The notes under the pieces: model-generated
Seen by the model: only the letters and a program-made list of their open reading frames with translations
Databases searched by the model: none
What the model was told of the DNA's origin: nothing
Translations under genes and position numbers: made by a program
Assembly: GCA_023091735.1 (NCBI GenBank)
Contig: JALKBU010001298.1
Coordinates: 1-12,948, forward strand
Length of the DNA: 12,948 nt
Direction of reading: 5' to 3'
Source: Trichomonas tenax
Taxonomy: Eukaryota > Parabasalia > Trichomonadida > Trichomonadidae
In this document: one piece after another, positions 10,401-12,948 of the stretch
Position numbering within the stretch: position 1 is the first letter of the stretch
Layout: each line of letters opens with the position of its first letter

Positions 10401-10549
10401 AAATTGATCAGATGTGGAATCGCAATTGGCTCTTTGTAGAAAGAATCGAGCCACGTCGTCGCCTGTTGGATCTGCTCGTTCGTTGGGCACGATCCGCGAA
10501 GCATTAAATAGCACTGCGTCAGTGTTTCATACGCAGTTGAATCATCCAT
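7433..10549 (-). CDS. Importin-beta family karyopherin, HEAT repeats (1038 aa)
   Basis: This is a large uninterrupted frame made almost entirely of paired amphipathic helices typical of HEAT repeats, for example AIIGLAKCVGLSWELV near the N-terminus, AAALQCISNLAKWSSY in the middle and SIALSILASLL near the C-terminus. It ends in an acidic tail with EEEEAAQEGE. Length, all-helical repeat character and the N-terminal layout (short leader, then ATTWLDSFYKEPIAIPHLINFF) fit importin-5/Kap121 or importin-4/Kap123-like transport receptors, which carry cargo through nuclear pores and bind Ran-GTP with their N-terminal repeats. The start at 10549 (MDDSTAYETL) is the first ATG. The frame stays open 28 codons further upstream, but only to a TTG at 10633, which is not expected to start translation in a eukaryote. 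Codon use and GC are clearly higher than in the spacers. The family is fairly sure; the exact receptor type and cargo are not. Confidence 0.88.
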   Translation of the reverse strand: MDDSTAYETLTQCYLMLRGSCPTNEQIQQATTWLDSFYKEPIAIPHLINFFKNSQDPTDRQHAIIGLAKCVGLSWELVNVESKAEVFKILLGMVITEPQWTIRRNIIDIISKAVSPDYCLIILDFVRDCISKQSTAHLEIALLLSALFPQGFLESYNDPNMPIFFLEMINIAFQSQQPEVLIAAIQFILENNIIDTSPNSHPEYWECFVNSFDLVINSQLLFSRLVNLYSTALGHANEQINPIPLLEKCMSVFITSKSNSKLILQLNIVIQAICHNYSPLIIQSGIAQTIIQTYMQYLIDQFEPEDQFVLSNAPAFEPIFTDLCTPETIQIIWEMCFQVATEFAGLFAFSRVMAATFTAAMDFYSSQMEQVVSILRAGIQSDSPLLRDSCAKAADDFVLSFVFESDELSLAFVHDIYKACQVNISGELVQVLASLLDATKKTDHVFDEFFPFLVSVVQQCDVETQAAALQCISNLAKWSSYKIFVYYGQLLDILSDILGSTLDALEHLKGPAVTTIAIVACAIGSIFDDYLDATFPFFISNLDNEALGASCITALENIMGSYVNRYYQDQYRSEFNEKILEPYMEGFLQFALNNAMLDYSSQHRLQMELDEGFDYPQQFEKSASSLKLISDIIAISPDLYDMYGSILIKACEIQSKSVAPVCRIAVTHALINLAKGTQVDTADEITVAKAIGGIIVELASESDANVCYETFLAASQIITWISWRSLLDSIEQLIMVIAKMIEDPQTQLKRPMEHGRDLFNACCDFIVSLTKSAGDAMVDGEQLIMPLIPSLKFFATHNVIRFRSIALSILASLLTFSSAKIDYSLKSDALEASLATVESGQCDEGAAFLCLKALATNHSELVLPYAQRLYPVFLAHLDPNRAEMVERNILMRDRCVRCFGEFFLMKIFQPDNCDMEQVIHLSLLAMPIQLDFDLVHDTMVFFLWLFERAKGMYNDQFLRVLAVEFSNHWSIIELHDYREDTLLNKLRRTAFDLFNATENAEKVVTVAVDNDETRLEFFKANLAELAQVEEEEAAQEGE

Positions 10550-10927
10550 CTTTTTTAATACTTTTTCAATTAAGAAAATTTCGTGGATAGCGAAATACTG
10601 CTTCCCAATGTGTTCTATGACATTTGACTTCAAAATTTTCTCAAAATATTGTATATTGAATATATCAATAAAATGCCAATCAAATTACCCAGATGTTCGA
10701 CAAGATGTAAGTCCCATGCTTAATTTGTGAGGTTTACACAACGATGAAATACACACACACAAATGGGGCAGCCCAGCGAGCCCTTGGCTCGCTTTGTGCC
10801 CGGAGAAATGAATATATTTAATGATTTCGTGAAGTTTTCACTTTAAGATTTAAAGATTTCGGCATGTTTTATCATTTGTGGATTAAGTTTAATTTTAAAA
10901 ATATATATTTTTTTAATAAGTAAATAA
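10550..10927. other. Divergent spacer between importin and the right-hand region
   Basis: The region holds the upstream region of the importin gene (minus strand) and that of the small plus-strand ORF at 10928. No clear initiator or CCTTT box is seen near the importin ATG. A short (AC)n run at 10751-10760 and the GC-rich hairpin at 10766-10801 lie in the middle. The composition shifts at about this point, so it may be the boundary between the housekeeping segment and the repeat-rich segment to the right. The 100 bases before 10928 are very AT-rich (AAATATATATTTTTTT). Confidence 0.4.
10766..10801. repeat. GC-rich hairpin with CTT loop
   Basis: GCGAGCC (10776-10782) and GGCTCGC (10786-10792) form a perfect 7-base stem around a three-base CTT loop. 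GGGCA (10766-10770) and TGCCC (10797-10801) add a lower 5-base stem across an internal loop. It stands out in surroundings that are mostly A and T. Another hairpin with a CTT loop occurs at 11951-11965. It could be an element end, a folded RNA or a cruciform; which of these cannot be decided here. Confidence 0.6.
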
Positions 10928-11170
10928 ATGGACAGGGTAGACATTGGTTGCCAAACGATTTCATTTGCTGATAAAATTGATGTTGAAAAGTTTTTGATGC
11001 GTGAATTTCCGAACAAACGCGAAATATTGGTTTCTGAATTATCTGAGGCTTATTTTGAAATTTTCGGGATTCGTAAATTTTATGAAGAACTTAAAAAGGA
11101 TTTGAAAAAGTCGATGAGATACAAAGCCCGTTCAATAAAGAAGGTCAAATATATTGTACGATTGGTTTAG
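10928..11170 (+). CDS. Hypothetical small charged protein (80 aa)
   Basis: This plus-strand ATG-to-TAG frame has even codon use and an 80-residue product that looks like a folded protein. Helices are likely around residues 17-27 (KIDVEKFLMRE), 35-46 (VSELSEAYFEIF) and 50-63 (KFYEELKKDLKKSM), followed by a basic beta-like end, RYKARSIKKVKYIVRLV. Three helices plus a basic strand pair could fit a small winged-helix nucleic-acid-binding protein, but this is inference and I recognise no family. It lies in the repeat-rich segment, on the opposite strand to the other genes, and may belong to the putative mobile element. AATAAGTAAATAA precedes the start; no clear promoter motif is visible. Confidence 0.5.
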   Translation: MDRVDIGCQTISFADKIDVEKFLMREFPNKREILVSELSEAYFEIFGIRKFYEELKKDLKKSMRYKARSIKKVKYIVRLV

Positions 11171-11329
11171 AAACAGTTTGTTATTTTTGTTTTTAGTTGA
11201 TTTCGATGTGGAAATGAGGAAATGAGGTCGTTTATGTTGAATTTTTGATGAAAAGTAATGAAAAACAGTGATTTAGGGGCAAAAATGAAAAGTGCACCGA
11301 GTAGATTTATTTTAAAATAAGTCACTTTT

Positions 11330-11391
11330 CAAAATTTGAGGATTTGCGGGAGTAAATAAGCAAATTTTGAGGATTTACTGGAGTAAATTAG
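11330..11391. repeat. 31-base tandem duplication
   Basis: Two adjacent 31-base units, 11330-11360 and 11361-11391, share CAAA(A/T)TTTGAGGATTT and GGAGTAAAT(A/T)AG with a few differences. The AAAATTTGAGGATTT core recurs twice more inside the palindrome (about 11595 and 11694), giving four copies in under 400 bases. Confidence 0.75.
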
Positions 11392-11554
11392 GGGTTGAAA
11401 AAGTGCACCGAGTGTACCGGGTGCACCGTGTGCAAATTTCCCCTATAGGATGTGACAACATTGACATTTTGACAACACGAGTGATTTCATGCTGAAAATA
11501 GGTATTTTACGGTCGTTTGTACGTAAAGGGTACGTAGAAATTGGGGTAAAATAT

Positions 11555-11638
11555 ACGATGTTGTCAAATTGAGTTTTTGGGCTTAATATTATGAAAATTT
11601 GAGGATTTAGGGCTTAAAATTCATTTTGACAACATCGT
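11555..11638. repeat. Inner 14-base inverted repeat
   Basis: ACGATGTTGTCAAA at 11555-11568 and TTTGACAACATCGT at 11625-11638 are perfect reverse complements with a 56-base loop. They lie centrally inside the larger inverted repeat and share its TTGTCAAA/TTTGACAA core, so the TGACAAC motif is present in nested, mirrored copies. Confidence 0.75.
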
Positions 11639-11708
11639 TTAGAAATGGTCATTTTTACGTAAGGGGTTAGTTACAAATGGCTTAATATTATGAAAATTTG
11701 AGGATTTA
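11580..11708. repeat. 30-base perfect direct repeat, period 99
   Basis: The unit starting GGCTTAATATTATGAAAATT is identical over 30 bases at 11580-11609 and 11679-11708. Neighbouring ACGTAA-GGG segments near 11521 and 11657 are weakly repeated too. The spacer of the palindrome thus appears itself duplicated. Confidence 0.8.
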
Positions 11709-11950
11709 CGGTAGTTTATAAGGTGTTGTCAAAATGTCAATGTTGTCATACTGCCTATCACCTGGGACCTGCACCTGGTGCACTCGGTGCACTTAAAGAA
11801 ATGAGGGTAAATAACGAAAATTCGAGTGAAAAGACATGAAAAACAGTGATTTAGTGGCAAAAATGAAATTTACGACTCGGTGCACACGATACGTCTACTT
11901 GGTGCACTCGGTGCAGTTTGAGGTCGTTTGGAGGTAATGGTATGAAGAAA

Positions 11951-11980
11951 GACCCCCTTGGGGTCAAGCCACAACGTGGC
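11951..11980. repeat. Double GC-rich hairpin
   Basis: GACCCC-CTT-GGGGTC (11951-11965) is a perfect 6-base stem with a three-base CTT loop. Two bases later GCCAC-AAC-GTGGC (11968-11980) forms a second 5-base stem with a three-base loop, followed by ATGGGGGG. The CTT loop and the nearby ATGGGG resemble the hairpin at 10766-10801, suggesting related termini or a recurring structured unit. Confidence 0.6.
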
Positions 11981-12067
11981 ATGGGGGGTAAATACAGATA
12001 TGGTCATGTTTTAAATTGATGATAAAAATAAATGAATGGAGGTAGGGGAAAAATAAATGATATTAAT

Positions 12068-12325
12068 TCATTTTGTTATCAATGAATTCTTATAATTATA
12101 AATGAATGAGAGTTCAACAATGAATTGACAATAACGAGGTAATAAATTATGAGTTCCGTCAGTCGTGAATCTAATTTGAAAATTAGATGCGTTTGTTGGA
12201 GGGTCATAGAATTTAGTTGGTCTATCGAAATTATCGCCGTTTAAACCTAAATATCCTCTTTTTGCATCGCTAAACGAAGCATGAAACATCAAACTTTTTC
12301 TATCCCAAACATCAAAGAATTTCAT
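12068..12325 (-). CDS. N-terminally truncated conserved-looking protein fragment (85 aa)
   Basis: The frame ends in TGA at 12068. The first ATG is at 12325, but the frame stays open without an ATG to 12379, where a TAA stops it, and those 18 codons (ending KLSTPTDS) read as the continuation of the same protein. The product has a dense, folded look with many aromatic residues: FFDVWDRKSLMFHASF, KRGYLGLNGDNFDRPTKFY, IRFTTDGTHNLLPRY and a beta-like end QFIVELSFIYNYKNS. No transmembrane span or known catalytic motif is seen. I judge it the C-terminal part of a larger protein whose upstream part was lost; a GC-rich hairpin starts nine bases beyond the open frame. My impression, unverified, is that similar proteins recur in repetitive trichomonad elements. 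It may be a pseudogene. Confidence 0.5.
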   Translation of the reverse strand: MKFFDVWDRKSLMFHASFSDAKRGYLGLNGDNFDRPTKFYDPPTNASNFQIRFTTDGTHNLLPRYCQFIVELSFIYNYKNSLITK

Positions 12326-12387
12326 TGAATCCGTTGGTGTTGAAAGTTTTATTTTATTTTCTGTGCTTCGTCCTTGAAGTTAGTAAT

Positions 12388-12436
12388 ATGATGTTCGCAG
12401 AATCCACGACTTCGCCGTGTCTTCTGCGAACATCAT
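12388..12436. repeat. Perfect 15-base inverted repeat (hairpin)
   Basis: ATGATGTTCGCAGAA (12388-12402) is the exact reverse complement of TTCTGCGAACATCAT (12422-12436). The 19-base loop contains a further CACG/CGTG stem, so a long rod-like hairpin is predicted. It sits between the truncated protein fragment and the 182-base tandem repeat and may be the end of an inserted element. A decayed relative of its right arm (CTCTCCGAACATC) precedes the second tandem unit near 12604. Confidence 0.8.
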
Positions 12437-12770
12437 TTAAATATATTTACGACAGAATTAGTTTTACAAGTTAGGTCCCCCCCATATAGAAAATAAATTT
12501 TTGAATTACTTACAAAACTAACTTTAATTTTATTTTGGAATTCCTGACTTTATAAAATTTATTCAGTTTTGAAAAAAAAAATAATCCACAACTGCGCCTC
12601 GAGCTCTCCGAACATCTATTTAAATATATTTACGACAGAATTAGTTTTACAAGTTAGGTGCCACTCATATAGAAAATAAAATTTTGAAATTGTTTACAAA
12701 ATTAATGTTAAAATTAATTTTAAAAATTCCTGACTTTATAAAATGTATTCAGTTTTTGAAAAAAATTTAT
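12427..12770. repeat. Two-unit tandem repeat, period about 182 bases
   Basis: Unit 1 starts at CGAACATC (12427) and unit 2 at the same octamer (12609). Both contain TTTAAATATATTTACGACAG, then AATTAGTTTTACAAGTTAGGT, then CATATAGAAAATAAA, a more diverged middle, and CCTGACTTTATAAAAT, ATTCAGTTTT and an A tract. The spacing grows from 182 to 186 bases along the unit because of small indels. Unit 1 has a C run (CCCCCCC) where unit 2 has GCCACT. No reading frame is preserved, so this is non-coding duplication. Confidence 0.85.
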
Positions 12771-12774
12771 GACA

Positions 12775-12790
12775 AACTAACTAACTAACT
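12775..12790. repeat. (AACT)4 microsatellite
   Basis: Four perfect AACT units follow the second tandem unit and lead into an A-rich stretch. This is simple sequence in the 3' flank of the partial gene at the right edge. Confidence 0.8.
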
Positions 12791-12869
12791 AAAAAAAGAA
12801 AGCGAAAGAAAATGGGGTAAGGAAATTTTGAAAATTAATTTTAGTGGTTATGAGAGAAATTTATTTGGA

Positions 12870-12873
12870 TTTA
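12870..12873 (-). terminator. TAAA polyadenylation signal overlapping the stop codon
   Basis: The TAA stop of the right-edge gene is followed by A, giving TAAA overlapping the stop, the arrangement described for trichomonad mRNAs. An AATAAA lies a few bases further on the minus strand. This supports the frame as a gene adapted to this host. Confidence 0.45.
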
Positions 12874-12948
12874 ATAAACCCTATACCACGTGTAAACAGT
12901 AATGTATGGAGGCATGTAATCAGTACCTGAACCAGTGTCGGCAGTGTT
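12871..12948 (-). CDS. 3' end of a gene running off the window; tail-collar/fibre-like C-terminus
   Basis: Only the last 25 codons and the TAA are inside the window. The peptide contains DTGSGTDYMPPYITVYTWYRVY immediately before the stop (shown here only in part as DYMPPYITVYTWYRV). A C-terminal M-P-P-Y followed by an alternating hydrophobic/aromatic strand is what phage tail-collar (microcollar) and fibre-type proteins end with, and such proteins occur in large DNA transposons and viruses. The match is short and from memory of the family, so it is inference. The strand and the TAAA at the stop support a real gene. It lies next to the truncated 12068-12325 fragment on the same strand and could belong to the same element. 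Confidence 0.5.
   Translation of the reverse strand, partial: NTADTGSGTDYMPPYITVYTWYRVY

Larger units (their letters stand above)
11401..11794. repeat. Long imperfect inverted repeat with 26-base perfect arms
   Basis: Bases 11453-11478 and 11723-11748 are exact reverse complements over 26 bases (TGACAACATTGAC at the left outer end). Outside them 11401-11424 pairs with 11771-11794 with 22 of 24 matches, carrying GTGCACCGAG on the left and CTCGGTGCAC on the right, with partly matching sequence between. The arms are therefore about 75 bases with a spacer of roughly 240 bases that contains further repeats. This would fit a foldback or MITE-like element, or a palindromic control region. It is directly visible; the function is unknown. 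Confidence 0.85.
11260..11868. repeat. 31-base direct repeats bracketing the palindromic block
   Basis: A 31-base unit (GAAAAACAGTGATTTA, then a short G-rich stretch and GGCAAAAATGAAA) occurs at 11260-11290 and 11838-11868 in the same orientation with one mismatch. Weaker similarity extends upstream of both copies (GATGAAAAG and GAGTGAAAAG). The copies flank the inverted repeat at 11401-11794 on each side. They may be a segmental duplication, remnants of two element copies, or long target-site-like direct repeats. Confidence 0.75.
11171..12067. other. Gene-free, repeat-dense segment
   Basis: No reading frame of note exists on either strand. Almost the whole stretch is made of direct, tandem and inverted repeats, which are described individually. 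TGAGGTCGTTT appears near 11222 and again near 11919, again showing duplication. G-rich runs on the plus strand (AGGGG, GGGGTAAA) alternate with A/T tracts. The remainder from about 11980 to 12067 is simple AT-rich sequence leading to the end of the minus-strand fragment. Confidence 0.6.

Noticed and set aside
8091..10439. Several ATG frames on the plus strand opposite the importin gene (8091-8429, 8402-8662, 8436-8708, 9007-9285, 10224-10439)
   Set aside because: They overlap a long well-supported gene on the other strand, overlap one another and give products without domain features; they are frame shadows.
9390..10514. Minus-strand frames 9390-9581 and 10308-10514
   Set aside because: They lie wholly inside the importin gene in another frame and have no independent support.
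10550..10633. 28 further codons upstream of the importin ATG
   Set aside because: The extension begins with TTG, not ATG, and adds no recognisable sequence. A eukaryotic gene would start at 10549.
11260..11868. CRISPR-like array
   Set aside because: The repeats are irregular in spacing and orientation, the spacers are themselves repeated, and the host looks eukaryotic.

Overview
The window looks like gene-sparse, AT-rich nuclear DNA of a parasitic protist, most likely a parabasalid (Trichomonas or Tritrichomonas type). The main clue is a 25-base intron in a Rab GTPase gene whose branch-point and acceptor sequences are fused into one block (TCTAACATACAG), very close to the trichomonad consensus ACTAACACACAG. 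Further clues are TAAA or AATAAA signals at or just after stop codons and a CCTTT motif just upstream of a start codon. The genus and species cannot be fixed from the sequence alone.

Layout. Bases 1-2984 hold no convincing gene. They contain a short GC-richer island (about 184-375), a small palindromic cluster of GTGAC motifs (386-494) and mostly decayed AT-rich sequence. Bases 2985-3597 (minus strand) are a Rab1-like small GTPase, read here as two exons so that the P-loop is recovered. Immediately upstream, about 3860-4110 on the same strand, lies what I read as a dead second copy of the start of this Rab gene, with its P-loop and acceptor site destroyed but its promoter-like box still recognisable near 4132-4167. 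Bases 4111-6249 are AT-rich with nothing recognised. Bases 6250-6720 (minus) encode a 156-residue basic helical protein of unknown function. Bases 7433-10549 (minus) encode a large HEAT-repeat karyopherin of the importin-beta family (1038 residues); its start is set by the only usable ATG.

From about 10750 to the right edge the sequence changes character and looks like mobile or viral-like accessory DNA. It has GC-rich hairpins with short loops (10766-10801, 11951-11980, 12388-12436), a small lone ORF on the plus strand (10928-11170), and a 600-base block of nested direct and inverted repeats (11260-11868) with 26-base perfect inverted arms and an iterated GTGCACCGAG motif. After these come a protein fragment that has lost its N-terminus (12068-12325), a roughly 182-base tandem repeat, and the 3' end of a gene running off the window whose C-terminus resembles phage tail-collar or fibre proteins. 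I infer that this is the edge or debris of a large DNA transposon (for example Maverick/Polinton-like) or another integrated element; the window does not contain enough of it to name it.

The two housekeeping genes (Rab for vesicle traffic, importin for nuclear transport) are functionally unrelated, and nothing indicates a shared operon or pathway. The most noteworthy material is the repeat architecture at 11.2-12.0 kb, the truncated element-like genes to its right, and the live/dead Rab pair with its minimal intron.
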